A stretch of 64,000 bases of DNA from Actibacterium mucosum KCTC 23349 (GCF_000647975.1 NZ_JFKE01000007.1:1-64000); one strand, 5' to 3'; positions 27,361 to 37,015 are shown, numbered from the stretch's first letter. The notes: generated by a model from the letters alone, not told the origin. Numbers and translations: made by a program.

Positions 27361-28553
27361 TCCGCGTGTTGGCCCTTGTTTTCCTGACTTTGTGGCCTCT
27401 CGCGACCGCAGCGCAGGAGCTGACGGCACTGGCCCGACCGCTTGACGGGGCAGCGCTGCGGAACGCGGGTGGCGGCGTTGCGTTGAACGTGCCGCTGAGC
27501 CAGGCCGTGCCGTTTCGTATTCGCCACCTGAACGATCCGCCGCGCCTTGTGATCGATTTTCGCGAGGTTGATTGGGCCGGGCTGGATCTGAACGCGTTCA
27601 ACCAATCGGACCGCATCGCTGATTTACGGGCAGGGCAGTTGAGCCCCGGATGGTCACGTATGGTGCTTGACCTGCGCCTGCCAATGATCGTGGAAAGTGC
27701 CGCGATGACAACTGGTGACGTCGCGGGGTTCGCCCTTTTGCTGCGGTCCGCAACGGATGCGGAATTTGCCGAACAGGTGCGTGCCGTCACCCTGCCACAG
27801 GCCGAGACCGCCCAGGTGGAACTGCCAAAACTGGACCGCCAGGATGGCAGCCGCCCGGTGCGTGTTGTGTTGGACCCCGGCCATGGCGGGATTGATCCCG
27901 GTGCCCAGCGGGATGGCGTGGTCGAGGCGCACCTGATGCTGACCTTCGCCCGCGAATTGCGCGATCTTTTGCGCCGTGACGGGTTCGAGGTGACCCTGAC
28001 CCGCGAGGCGGACGTGTTTGTCCCGCTTGAGGCGCGCATGACCCGCGCGCGCGCAGCGCAGGCCGATGTGTTCTTGTCATTGCACGCAGATGCGTTGCCG
28101 GAAGGTTACGCCACGGGGGCAACGATTTACACGCTGTCAGATGCGGCCTCGGGCGCAGCAGCGCAGCTTTTGGCCGAGCGCCACGACCGCGCCGACCTTC
28201 TGTCAGGTGTGGACCTGACCCGGCAGGATGACGTGATCGCAGGTGTATTGATGGATCTTGCGCGGCAAGACACCGCGCCGCGATCCGATGCGCTGGCCAG
28301 GGCCCTGGTTGCGGGACTGCGCGCCAATATCGACCGGTTGCACAAGAACCCGCATCAGTCCGCGGCGTTTTCAGTGCTGAAAGCACCCGACATTCCATCG
28401 GCCCTGATCGAGCTGGGCTTTTTGTCGTCAAAAAACGACCTGGAGAACCTGACCGATGCCGAATGGCGGCTGAAGGCCGCAGCAGGAATTCGCGATGCGT
28501 TGCAGGTCTGGGCGCGCGACGACGCGGCCAACGCGCAACTGCTTAGGCAGTGA
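27357..28553 (+). CDS. N-acetylmuramoyl-L-alanine amidase (AMIN + Amidase_3)
   Basis: A 398-residue cell-wall hydrolase. The signal peptide is residues 1-17 (ends ATAAQE). An AMIN-type beta domain covers about 25-130 and would target septal murein. The Amidase_3 zinc domain covers about 165-390, with VLDPGHGGIDPGA (first His), the glutamate in DGVVEAHLML, SLHADA (second His) and SALIELGFLSSKNDLE (catalytic Glu). It is an AmiC-like enzyme that removes stem peptides during division. It is translationally coupled to the aminotransferase and overlaps the convergent methyltransferase by 11 bases. Confidence 0.93.
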   Translation: MIRVLALVFLTLWPLATAAQELTALARPLDGAALRNAGGGVALNVPLSQAVPFRIRHLNDPPRLVIDFREVDWAGLDLNAFNQSDRIADLRAGQLSPGWSRMVLDLRLPMIVESAAMTTGDVAGFALLLRSATDAEFAEQVRAVTLPQAETAQVELPKLDRQDGSRPVRVVLDPGHGGIDPGAQRDGVVEAHLMLTFARELRDLLRRDGFEVTLTREADVFVPLEARMTRARAAQADVFLSLHADALPEGYATGATIYTLSDAASGAAAQLLAERHDRADLLSGVDLTRQDDVIAGVLMDLARQDTAPRSDALARALVAGLRANIDRLHKNPHQSAAFSVLKAPDIPSALIELGFLSSKNDLENLTDAEWRLKAAAGIRDALQVWARDDAANAQLLRQ

Positions 28554-29139
28554 AACGTGCCAGCCACACGGAATGCTGATTACAATCAGGGTCTTGCGGG
28601 GTGAACTTCAGAACGGTGAATCCCGCATCCTTTAGCAGACCCCGATAGTCATCCGGCGACAGCGAGCTGTGGTAAACCGCTGTGCCCTGCACACTGCCCA
28701 TGGCCTCTCCGGCTTGGTGGCCCGTGGTGAACAACAACACCGCGCCCGGCGCGGCATGGGCGGCAAAGACGGGGAACATCGCCCGCTGATCGTCGGGCGC
28801 AAGGTGGAAAAAAGAATTCCACGCCACGACCACATCAAACTGACGGTTCAGCGCCAGATCACGCATATCGGCATGGATCGCCTCGGCCCCGGGCAACGTC
28901 TGTTGGAACAGCGCCACCATGGCGGCTGCACCGTCCACACCCGTCACCTCGGCCCGACGGTCCGACAGGTACCGCGCGATGGGATTGCCCGAACCGCAGC
29001 CCAGATCCAGCACCCGCCGACCAGGCGCATGCGCCAAAGCGCGATCCAGCCAGCCGCGTTCAAACAGCACTTTGGACCGGCTGCGTGCATAGCCAGCGGC
29101 GTGAAGTTCATAAGTTGTCAGTATGTCGTCAGGGCCCAT
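28543..29139 (-). CDS. Class I SAM-dependent methyltransferase
   Basis: A 198-residue methyltransferase. The SAM-binding motif I reads VLDLGCGSGNPIARYL, followed by EVTGVDGAAAMV, IHADMRDLAL and VVVAWNSFFHL. It is a stand-alone Methyltransf_25-like domain of unknown substrate. I start at the ATG at 29137-29139; the frame stays open a further 71 codons, which would overlap the divergent PBP gene and reads as noise. Convergent with the amidase, sharing 11 bases at the ends. Confidence 0.82.
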   Translation of the reverse strand: MGPDDILTTYELHAAGYARSRSKVLFERGWLDRALAHAPGRRVLDLGCGSGNPIARYLSDRRAEVTGVDGAAAMVALFQQTLPGAEAIHADMRDLALNRQFDVVVAWNSFFHLAPDDQRAMFPVFAAHAAPGAVLLFTTGHQAGEAMGSVQGTAVYHSSLSPDDYRGLLKDAGFTVLKFTPQDPDCNQHSVWLARFTA

Positions 29140-29293
29140 GGCGCAGAGTTGGGGCAGGCCGGAACCACAAACAAGACGTTGCGGTAAATTCTTTGTATTT
29201 GCGCGCAAATTGGCCGACGCAGGCCGGACAGGTTTTGACCCGCCCCCCGCACGCGCGTATATCCTTGGGTCAGTGAAAAGAGGGGCAAGTGCC

Positions 29294-31858
29294 GTGATCC
29301 GTTTTGTGGCAAATTTTCTGGGTGCGATTTTCAGCTTCGCTACTGTGGGCACCGCGATGGGCGCGATCCTGATTGGTGGCGTCTTCTGGGCCTATGCGCG
29401 CGGGTTGCCGAACCACCAGGAATTGACGAACTATACGCCTAAGACCATCAGCCGGATTTACTCGGGCGAAGGGCAGCTGATCGACGAATTCGCCACCGAA
29501 CGCCGCCTGTTCGCCCCCATCGAAGAAATCCCCGATCTGGTCAAAAACGCCTTCATTTCGGCCGAGGACAAGAATTTCTACACCCATCAGGGTTATGACC
29601 CGCGTGGTATTGCGGCGGCAATGTTCGAGGCCCTGCGCAGCCGCGGCGAAAGCCTGCGCGGCGCATCCACCATTCCGCAGCAGGTGGCCAAGATTTCGTT
29701 CCTCAGCTCGGAACGTCGGATCGAACGCAAGGTCAAAGAGATCATCCTGGCCAGCCGCATGGTGAACACGCTGGGGCGTGACAAGGTGCTGGAGATCTAT
29801 CTGAACGATATTGACCTTGGCGTGCGCAGCTTTGGCGTGCGGGCGGCCGCGCAAAGCTATTTCAACAAGAACCTCGCCGATCTGGAACCGCACGAAGCCG
29901 CGTTTCTGGCCGTGCATCCAAAGGCGCCGTACAGCTATCGCCCACATAACGTCAACGAATACGACCGCGCGATGGACCGACGGAATTTCGTTCTGAAAGA
30001 GATGAACGAAAACGGCTATCTCAGCGATGCAGAATACGAAACGGCCCGCGCCACACCAATTGAAACGGTGCAGATGGGCAAGATGGCGTCGTTCAAGGAA
30101 AGCCTGCCGCCGCGCGACTATTTCACCGACGAGATCAGGCGACAGCTAAGCGCAAACTTTGGCCAGGACGAGTTTTTCGGTGGCGGTCTGACGATCCGTG
30201 CAACCGCGGACCCGGAATTGCAATCCGAGGCCGCGCTGGCCCTGCGCGACGGGCTGGAAAAATACGACCGCGCGCAGGGTGTCTGGCGCGGCACAGGCCT
30301 GAAAGTAGCCGAAACCGAATTGGGCACCGAAGAGGCCTGGCGCAAAGCGCTGGCTGCGGTCGAAACGCCACGCGACATTTGGGGCTGGTACCCGGCGGTT
30401 GTGCTGGAAGTGGGCAAAACCCACGCCCGTATCGGGATCGAGGACGTGGCCAATGACAGCGACGGTCATTGGATCCCGCCCGAGGATGTGAAATGGGCGC
30501 GCAAGCTGTTGGAAGATGGCGAACTGGGCCGCAAGGCCAGCCGGGCCAGCGACCTTTTGGAACTGGGCGACGTGGTGTACGTGCGTCAGATGACCAAGGA
30601 CAGCGATGGCAGCTTCATCCGCTGGACCCTGCGCCAGATCCCCGAGGTGCAGGGCGGGTTCATGGCGATGGACGTGAACACCGGCCGGGTTTTGGCGATG
30701 CAGGGCGGGTTCTCGTACCAGCATTCGGTGTTCAACCGCGCCACGCAGGCCACGCGACAGCCGGGCTCCAGCTTCAAGCCGCTGGTCTATGCCACCGCGC
30801 TGGACAGCGGCTTTACGCCCGCCACGATCATCATTGACGCCCCCATTGAAATTGACACGGGTGCCGACATCTGGCGACCCAAGAATGCGTCGAACAAGTT
30901 CTACGGCCCCACGCCCCTGCGCACCGGGATCGAACGCTCGCGGAACCTGATGACCGTGCGGCTGGCGCAAGAGATCGGCATGCAGACGGTGGCAGGGTAC
31001 GCCGAGCGGTTCGGCGTTTATGACCGGTTGGAACCGTTCCTTGCAAACTCGTTGGGGGCGCAGGAAACGACGCTGTTCAAGATGGTGTCGGCCTATGCGA
31101 TGTTCGCCAATGGCGGCGAGCGGGTGGAACCCACGCTGGTGGACCGTGTGCAGGACCGGCAGGGCCGCACCATCTATCGCCACGACCCGCGCGATTGCCC
31201 CGATTGCAAGCTGGCCTCGATCGACCCGCTATTTGCCCCGCAGATCGTGTCGAACCGCGAACGCGTGATCAACGCGATTACCGCCTATCAGCTGACATCG
31301 ATGATGCAGGGCGTGGTGCAGCGCGGCACGGCGGCGGGAAAGGTGAATCTGGGCGTGCCCACGGCGGGCAAAACCGGCACCACCAACGACGCGCGCGATG
31401 TGTGGTTCATCGGCTTTACCTCGAACATCGTGGCTGGGTGCTATATCGGCTACGATCAGCCCAAACCGCTGGGCCGTGGCGCCTCGGGCGGGGGAATGTG
31501 CGGGCCGGTCTTCAACCAGTTCATGACCAAGGCGACCGAGAAATACGGCGGCGGCTCGTTCAAGGTGCCCGAAGGGGGGCACTTCATCAAGATCGACCGG
31601 TTTTCGGGCGCGCGCCTTGCCGATGATGCCACGGGCGATTTCGTGGTGTCCGAATATTTCCGCGATGGTGAAGAGCCGATCTTTGGCCTTGGCGCGCTGA
31701 TCGATGGCGGTTTTGCCATGGGGGCGAACCTGCCGCTGTTCTCGCCCGAGGAACTTGGACTGGACGAACAGGCCACGGTCAAAACATCTACCGGGAAAAC
31801 GATCACAATTGGGCCCAAGGCCAATTTCGGGTCACTGGGGACCGGCGGGCTGTACTAG
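29294..31858 (+). CDS. mrcA: Penicillin-binding protein 1A
   Basis: An 854-residue class A PBP that polymerises glycan strands and cross-links peptides. The N-terminal helix spans residues ~5-28. The transglycosylase domain has FISAEDKNFYTHQGYDPRGI and RGASTIPQQVAK. An OB-like insertion covers about 300-430. The transpeptidase domain has RQPGSSFKPLVY (SxxK), RSRNLMTV (SxN) and TAGKTGTTNDARD (KTG). The GTG at 29294 is preceded by GAGGGGC and gives a normal short cytoplasmic tail; longer frames overlap the divergent methyltransferase. It is not adjacent to comM/pilM-type genes. Confidence 0.95.
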   Translation: MIRFVANFLGAIFSFATVGTAMGAILIGGVFWAYARGLPNHQELTNYTPKTISRIYSGEGQLIDEFATERRLFAPIEEIPDLVKNAFISAEDKNFYTHQGYDPRGIAAAMFEALRSRGESLRGASTIPQQVAKISFLSSERRIERKVKEIILASRMVNTLGRDKVLEIYLNDIDLGVRSFGVRAAAQSYFNKNLADLEPHEAAFLAVHPKAPYSYRPHNVNEYDRAMDRRNFVLKEMNENGYLSDAEYETARATPIETVQMGKMASFKESLPPRDYFTDEIRRQLSANFGQDEFFGGGLTIRATADPELQSEAALALRDGLEKYDRAQGVWRGTGLKVAETELGTEEAWRKALAAVETPRDIWGWYPAVVLEVGKTHARIGIEDVANDSDGHWIPPEDVKWARKLLEDGELGRKASRASDLLELGDVVYVRQMTKDSDGSFIRWTLRQIPEVQGGFMAMDVNTGRVLAMQGGFSYQHSVFNRATQATRQPGSSFKPLVYATALDSGFTPATIIIDAPIEIDTGADIWRPKNASNKFYGPTPLRTGIERSRNLMTVRLAQEIGMQTVAGYAERFGVYDRLEPFLANSLGAQETTLFKMVSAYAMFANGGERVEPTLVDRVQDRQGRTIYRHDPRDCPDCKLASIDPLFAPQIVSNRERVINAITAYQLTSMMQGVVQRGTAAGKVNLGVPTAGKTGTTNDARDVWFIGFTSNIVAGCYIGYDQPKPLGRGASGGGMCGPVFNQFMTKATEKYGGGSFKVPEGGHFIKIDRFSGARLADDATGDFVVSEYFRDGEEPIFGLGALIDGGFAMGANLPLFSPEELGLDEQATVKTSTGKTITIGPKANFGSLGTGGLY

Positions 31859-31872
31859 CAGGCTGAAATTGC

Positions 31873-31902
31873 TTGGGGCGGAGGCATTGCCCGCCGCCCC
31901 AA
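31873..31902 (+). terminator. Hairpin after PBP1A
   Basis: TTGGGGCGG (31873-31881) pairs perfectly with CCGCCCCAA (31894-31902) around a 12-base loop. There is no strong T-run, so it may attenuate rather than fully stop transcription into prfB. Confidence 0.5.
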
Positions 31903-31949
31903 TAGCCGCTATCACCGCAGTCCGAACCCAAGCTTGATGAGACCTGACC

Positions 31950-33077
31950 ATGCGCGCCGAAACGCAGAATTTTGTTGAGGAAATCCGCAAATCCATCGCT
32001 CTGCTCGCGCAGCGGCTGGATTACGAGACCGCGCCGCACCGGTTGGAAGAGTTCAACGCCCGTGTCGAAGACCCGAACCTGTGGGATGATCCCGCCGCCG
32101 CGCAAAAGCTGATGCGCGAACGGCAGATGCTGGTGGATGCGCTGGGCACCCATGACGGTTTGAAGCAGGAGCTTGAGGACAACATCGAGCTGATCGAACT
32201 GGGCGAGATGGAAGACGATGCCGAGGTTGTCGCCGAGGCAGAGGCCGCCATTGCCGCGCTGGTCGAAAAGGCCGCCGAGAAAGAGCTGGAGGCGTTGCTG
32301 GATGGCGAGGCCGACAGCAATGACACGTTTCTTGAGATCAACTCGGGCGCCGGTGGCACCGAAAGCTGCGACTGGGCGTCGATGCTGGCGCGGATGTATA
32401 TCCGTTGGGCCGAGAAAAAGGGTTACAAGGTCGAGCTTCAGTCCGAAACCGCCGGCGAAGAGGCGGGCATCAAATCCGCCGCTTACAAGATTTCGGGGCA
32501 TAACGCCTATGGTTGGCTGAAATCGGAAAGCGGCGTGCACCGGCTGGTGCGCATCTCGCCCTATGATTCGGCGGCCAAGCGGCACACCTCGTTCAGTTCG
32601 GTCTGGGTTTATCCCGTTGTCGACGACAATATCGAGATCGAGGTAAACCCCGCCGATATCCGCATTGATACCTATCGGTCCTCAGGCGCGGGCGGTCAGC
32701 ACGTGAACACCACCGACTCGGCTGTGCGGATCACCCACAACCCGACAGGCATCGTGGTGACGAGCTCCGAGAAATCGCAGCACCAGAACCGCGACATTGC
32801 CATGAAGGCGCTGAAATCGCGCCTTTACCAGTTGGAGCTGGACCGCCGCAACGCCGATATCAACGCCGCGCACGAGGCCAAGGGCGATGCCGGCTGGGGC
32901 AACCAGATCCGGTCTTACGTTCTTCAGCCCTATCAGATGGTCAAAGACCTGCGCACCAACCACGAAACGTCCGACACCAAGGGCGTTCTGGATGGCGATC
33001 TTGACCCGTTCATGGCGGCCACGCTGGCCATGGACGTGGCTGGTAAATCGCGGGCCGAGGCGCAGGCCGACGACTGA
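31950..33077 (+). CDS. prfB: Peptide chain release factor 2
   Basis: A 375-residue RF2 that recognises UGA/UAA and triggers peptide release. The GGQ motif is in [14 protein letters not shown]. The codon-recognition tripeptide reads SPY ([13 protein letters not shown]) rather than the SPF of E. coli, a substitution I associate with alphaproteobacterial RF2. The whole gene is in one frame from MRAETQ, so there is no programmed +1 frameshift near codon 25. It precedes the secreted two-gene module by 78 bases. Confidence 0.96.
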   Translation: MRAETQNFVEEIRKSIALLAQRLDYETAPHRLEEFNARVEDPNLWDDPAAAQKLMRERQMLVDALGTHDGLKQELEDNIELIELGEMEDDAEVVAEAEAAIAALVEKAAEKELEALLDGEADSNDTFLEINSGAGGTESCDWASMLARMYIRWAEKKGYKVELQSETAGEEAGIKSAAYKISGHNAYGWLKSESGVHRLVRISPYDSAAKRHTSFSSVWVYPVVDDNIEIEVNPADIRIDTYRSSGAGGQHVNTTDSAVRITHNPTGIVVTSSEKSQHQNRDIAMKALKSRLYQLELDRRNADINAAHEAKGDAGWGNQIRSYVLQPYQMVKDLRTNHETSDTKGVLDGDLDPFMAATLAMDVAGKSRAEAQADD

Positions 33078-33155
33078 TCCCGCGGGTCAGGTTCTCGGGA
33101 CTATTCTTAAATTCGGTTACACGGCATCATCTCCCACATTTAAGGGAGAAATTTG

Positions 33156-34553
33156 ATGCTACGCAATTTTGCGATTCTGGCCGCGTTGGCGGCTTCACCG
33201 GTAGTTGCTCAGGATATCTACGTCGCCCCGCGGGGGTCGGCGGCTTATGACGCGGCCAAGGCAATGGACGGCGTGAAGGTTGAACGCACGATCCACAAAG
33301 CGCTGGGCGGTGCTGCGACGCTGTTGCAAAGCTGCGGCGACTGCACCGTCACCATCCACATTGCAGGTGGAGATTATGACGGCAAGGCGGGTACGGGCCA
33401 ATGGTTCCTGCCCGAGGTCAAGGCCCCCGGCGCGCGGCTGCGCATATTGGGGGGCTACAACGATGACTTCACCGCACGCACCCCGTTTGCAACCCCGACA
33501 CGGATGATCACACCGCCCGAACGCTCGGCCACCGTCTTGCGGTTCGAGGGGAAGAAGCACGCCTTGGCCGAACTCGTCGTGTCGGGGCTGGCTTTCGATG
33601 TGTCGCCATCGAACAATTACGAACGCGAGACTAACTCGCTGATGTTTGGTGGCAGTTCCACCTGGGGTGTGCTGCAATTCGGGTATCTCGAGACCGACCT
33701 TCTGGTAATTGCCGACAACACCTTTCTAAATGCACCCGCCGGTGTGGGTGGCCCGGCCATTCGCGCGGCATCACCCGGCGCGGTGGTGCAGGTGTCGAAC
33801 AACATCTTCATGAACAACGTTTTCACCTGGCAGGTCGAAGCCGGCGGCGGCAAGCACCTGCCCACCCACAAGATCGCGGGGAACTCTTTTGTTCTGAACT
33901 GGCCCCGCAACCCCGATCAGACCACGTCCAATCCCGGAACCTTGCAGATCGGGTCGAACTATTCCGGCGCCGGGGTCGAGATCACGGGCAATCTCTTTGC
34001 CTATAACGTCGGCGGCGCGATCTTCCCGCAATGGGACGAGGATCGTGGCCCGCCCATGACCATCACGGATAACCTGTTCTTCGGCAATGGCGCGCTGTTC
34101 GGGGCCGAGGATCCGGGGCAGGGTGCACTGGTCGGCAAGTTCAACGGTTCGGCCACGCATTCGATTTTTGATCATTGGGATCTGGAAGATGAGTTCGACT
34201 GGGACAGCGCCGACAATACCGATATTGATCCCGAGGTTGCGGTGCCTGTGCTGGAAATCGGTGCCCTGAAGATGACGCTGGATCGCGGCACACAGGAAAG
34301 CGAACCCAAGGCCGAGCCTGCCACGACCACCGATGACGATCTGGGCCTCGATCTGGACATGTTGGACACGGGCTTGGGCGAACTCAGCCTGGATATTGAT
34401 TTCGACATGGACGACATGGCCGATGGCGACGGCATTCGTAATTTTGCCCCTGTCATCCCCTTCGACATTCGCGCGCTGCCTTTCCCGCGTAACCCGGCCG
34501 CCGAGGGCTATGGCGCCTCGCCCGATCGGATCTATGTTGCGGGGCAGGGCTGA
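33156..34553 (+). CDS. Secreted right-handed beta-helix protein with acidic tail
   Basis: A 465-residue exported protein I do not recognise as a named family. The signal peptide is residues 1-19 (ends SPVVAQ). Between about 183 and 312 at least five rungs share the pattern [IV]xxNxFxxN: IADNTFLN, VSNNIFMNN, IAGNSFVLN, ITGNLFAYN, ITDNLFFGN. That is the asparagine ladder of a right-handed parallel beta-helix, as in pectate-lyase-like or NosD-like folds. Residues ~381-425 are strongly acidic (DDDLGLDLDMLD, DIDFDMDDMADGDG) and may bind calcium or be disordered. One cysteine pair, C60 and C63 (QSCGDC), lies early. The ATG at 33156 follows GGGAGAAATTTG. Its TGA shares a base with the next ATG, so both are co-translated. 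Role unknown: periplasmic/extracellular polysaccharide binding or lysis is a guess. Confidence 0.8.
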   Translation: MLRNFAILAALAASPVVAQDIYVAPRGSAAYDAAKAMDGVKVERTIHKALGGAATLLQSCGDCTVTIHIAGGDYDGKAGTGQWFLPEVKAPGARLRILGGYNDDFTARTPFATPTRMITPPERSATVLRFEGKKHALAELVVSGLAFDVSPSNNYERETNSLMFGGSSTWGVLQFGYLETDLLVIADNTFLNAPAGVGGPAIRAASPGAVVQVSNNIFMNNVFTWQVEAGGGKHLPTHKIAGNSFVLNWPRNPDQTTSNPGTLQIGSNYSGAGVEITGNLFAYNVGGAIFPQWDEDRGPPMTITDNLFFGNGALFGAEDPGQGALVGKFNGSATHSIFDHWDLEDEFDWDSADNTDIDPEVAVPVLEIGALKMTLDRGTQESEPKAEPATTTDDDLGLDLDMLDTGLGELSLDIDFDMDDMADGDGIRNFAPVIPFDIRALPFPRNPAAEGYGASPDRIYVAGQG

Positions 34554-36127
34554 TGCGGTATCTGGTTGTTGCTTTGGCATTGCTGGCCACGCCGGGTCTT
34601 GCAGATGACAAGGATGTCGAAAATGCCATCGACGACGTTGGCGATTGCCTGCAGCAGGTCACGCGCGGTTTGCCCCGCGTGGCCGGTGGCGACGATGACG
34701 ACGCCGAGGCGCTGCTGCGTCATGTCAAATGTGCGGAATCCGAACTGACTCAATTGTCCAAAGACGCGTCTCGCGACGAACGCTACATGGCCAACGAAGA
34801 CCGGATCGAAGAATTCGTGAAGGTGCATCTGCGCAATATGGGCGCGTTGGAGAACGCCATCGAAACGCTTGCCCGGATGGAAGCGGCGCAGCAACAACTG
34901 GACGATCTGCCCGCCAAATGCACCAAGCTGGATGCACAGATGCAGGCCAAGATCGAAGACATTGCCGAAGAGGTCGAGGAGGGCGATGAAAGCGCCATTC
35001 GCAAGCTGTCGGGCATTGTCGCCGATCAGGTTGAAGATACGCTGGACGACGCCGAAAAGGCCGAGCGTGATCTCAAACGCCTGCTGGGCACCATCACCTC
35101 GGTCGCCTTCAAATCCTCGCGCGAGTACCCGCAGCGCTGGAACGCCGAGATCGACCGGGCGCTGGAACGCTCGGCCCGCGAGATCCTGGATTACTTCGAA
35201 CGCGCACGAGACGCGGCCGAGGACGAGTGCGAACACCTGATGCGGCCCGAAAAGATCGACTATGTCGTTGCGGCACTGGAACGCACCGGGGCAACGCTGG
35301 ACGCGGCCGATGCGTTTATCAAGACCGGCGAAGACTGGTTCGAGGGCACGCGCGAGATCTGGCGGCGCAATTGCCTGGCGATGGAGAACATCCGGTTCGC
35401 CTATTGCAGCGTCGATTGGAACGACACCGACAAAAGCGGCGGTTCGCGTGCAGCGGCGGCATCGATCATTGTCGCGGAACAGCGTGATATGATGAAGATG
35501 ATCACCGTCATGGTCGAGGAATACAAAGAGATCTATCCGCGTGGACAATCCGTGGCTGAAGCAACCGGCGACCGACAGGTGGAACAACTGGTGCGCAACA
35601 TGAATGCCCGTTACCGCGGGATCGAAAAGTTCCTTTCGGACAAGGACGCCGCCATGCTGGGCACGCGTTCGCCGTGGATCCAGGTCTGGCAGCGTTACGG
35701 CGTGGAGCAGCACAAGTCCCTTGGTGGCTCGTCCAATTGCGACGTGACCGAACGCGCCATCCCCACCGACAGCAGCAGCCGGCCCGACTGCTTTCGCGTG
35801 CCAAGCTGTACCGTGGTGGAGTTCAAGCCCAACAACGATGCCGAGATCCGCAAGGGCGAGGGGCAGCTGAAACGCTATAAGGCGTCGCTGGATAGCTATT
35901 ACACCGATCTGCTACAGGACCTGTTAAAGCCCGATGATGTCAGTTTCGAGGATGTGCGCGAAGGCCGTGTCAAACCTTCGTCCAGCACCTATGGCGGCGC
36001 GGATGTATTCGTGGATATGGCCGATGGTTGCTTTGACGGCGAAGACAAGGTTGCGGTGAACACGATCAAACCCGTCACCTATGACCGCTGCGAAAAGGCG
36101 CAACCGATCTGTCCCAAGCCCGACTAA
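34553..36127 (+). CDS. Secreted helical protein with PD-(D/E)xK-like C-terminal signature
   Basis: A 524-residue exported protein of unknown function. The signal peptide is residues 1-17 (ends TPGLAD). Residues ~20-360 are predicted largely alpha-helical and highly charged, with coiled-coil-like stretches and scattered cysteines (32, 60, 123, 226, 274, 285). The C-terminal part carries P411-D412, then E423-F-K425, then Q438-L-K-R-Y442. The spacing PD-x10-ExK followed by QxxxY is that of PD-(D/E)xK nucleases of the RecB/Cas4 group and some toxin REase domains. Cysteines at 396, 413 and 419 flank the motif, and three more lie in the last 35 residues (493, 513, 520). The match is by eye only. 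TGATG couples it to the beta-helix gene. It could also be a structural envelope protein in which the motif is chance. Confidence 0.78.
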   Translation: MRYLVVALALLATPGLADDKDVENAIDDVGDCLQQVTRGLPRVAGGDDDDAEALLRHVKCAESELTQLSKDASRDERYMANEDRIEEFVKVHLRNMGALENAIETLARMEAAQQQLDDLPAKCTKLDAQMQAKIEDIAEEVEEGDESAIRKLSGIVADQVEDTLDDAEKAERDLKRLLGTITSVAFKSSREYPQRWNAEIDRALERSAREILDYFERARDAAEDECEHLMRPEKIDYVVAALERTGATLDAADAFIKTGEDWFEGTREIWRRNCLAMENIRFAYCSVDWNDTDKSGGSRAAAASIIVAEQRDMMKMITVMVEEYKEIYPRGQSVAEATGDRQVEQLVRNMNARYRGIEKFLSDKDAAMLGTRSPWIQVWQRYGVEQHKSLGGSSNCDVTERAIPTDSSSRPDCFRVPSCTVVEFKPNNDAEIRKGEGQLKRYKASLDSYYTDLLQDLLKPDDVSFEDVREGRVKPSSSTYGGADVFVDMADGCFDGEDKVAVNTIKPVTYDRCEKAQPICPKPD

Positions 36128-36199
36128 GGGCTTGCCGGGGCGCGCATTTCGCGAAACACTGAACCCGGAAACGCGCGGCTTCCAAGGGAGGAGACGCGC

Positions 36200-36961
36200 A
36201 TGAGCGACGCAACACCGGCCCGCCCGGTGGTCCGGGCCATCGGTCCGGGCGATTTGAACGAGGCCCTTTCAAAAGGCTGGTCCGACTTTCGCCGGGCCCC
36301 GTTATGGGGCCTGTTCTTTGGTGGCTTTTACGTGGTGGCCGGGCTGATCATGGCCGTCGTTGTCTGGCTGACGGGGCAGGTTTACTGGCTGGCCATTCTG
36401 GTCTTTGGTTTTCCGCTGATCGGCTCGTTTGCCGCCGTGGGGCTTTACGAGGTCAGCCACCGGCTCAGCTTGGGCCAGCCGTTGGACCGTGGCATCCTGT
36501 CTGTGATCTGGGCGCAGAAAGACCGGCAATTGCCGTGGCTTTGCGCGATCATCATCTTCATTTTCCTCTTCTGGTCCTTCATCGGCCACATGATCTTTGC
36601 GTTGTTTCTGGGCCTGACGACGATGGTCAACATCTCAACCAGCTACGAGGTTTTCCTGACAACAAACGGTCTTGCCATGTTGGGATTTGGCTCGCTGGTG
36701 GGCGCGGCGCTGGCCGGTGTGATCTTTGCCATCACCGTTGTCGGGCTGCCGCTTTTGGTGGACCGCGAGATTGATTTTGTCACCGCTATGCTGCTGAGCA
36801 TCGAGGCCGCGCGACGCAGCCCGTTCACCATGGCGCGCTGGGCGGTGACCATCGTGATCATGGTCATGATTGCCATGGTCCCCGCCTTCTTGGGGCTGCT
36901 GGTTGTACTGCCTATCCTTGGGCACGCCACATGGCACCTGTACAAACGCACCCTGCAATAA
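36200..36961 (+). CDS. DUF2189 family membrane protein
   Basis: A 253-residue inner-membrane protein with about six helices (LFFGGFYVVAGLIMAVVVWL, LAILVFGFPLIGSFAAVGLY, IIIFIFLFWSFIGHMIFALF and others) and a short N-terminal cytoplasmic tail ending in DLNEALSKGWSDFRRAP, characteristic of DUF2189 proteins. Function unknown. GGGAGGAGAC precedes the ATG. It follows the secreted pair by 72 bases in the same direction and ends at a bidirectional terminator shared with the bactofilin gene. Confidence 0.88.
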   Translation: MSDATPARPVVRAIGPGDLNEALSKGWSDFRRAPLWGLFFGGFYVVAGLIMAVVVWLTGQVYWLAILVFGFPLIGSFAAVGLYEVSHRLSLGQPLDRGILSVIWAQKDRQLPWLCAIIIFIFLFWSFIGHMIFALFLGLTTMVNISTSYEVFLTTNGLAMLGFGSLVGAALAGVIFAITVVGLPLLVDREIDFVTAMLLSIEAARRSPFTMARWAVTIVIMVMIAMVPAFLGLLVVLPILGHATWHLYKRTLQ

Positions 36962-36988
36962 AAAACGCGGCCTCAAGGGGCCGCGTTC
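36958..36988 (-). terminator. Bidirectional terminator between DUF2189 gene and bactofilin
   Basis: AACGCGGCC (36964-36972) pairs perfectly with GGCCGCGTT (36979-36987) around TCAAGG. On the minus strand it is followed by TTTTTTATT, a strong terminator for the bactofilin operon; it can also stop the plus-strand gene. Confidence 0.85.
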
Positions 36989-37015
36989 CAACGGTCTGGG
37001 TGAAGGCGTCGCGCC

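Noticed and set aside
31950-32050. Programmed frameshift in prfB
   Set aside because: The gene is open in a single frame from its start; there is no early in-frame TGA.
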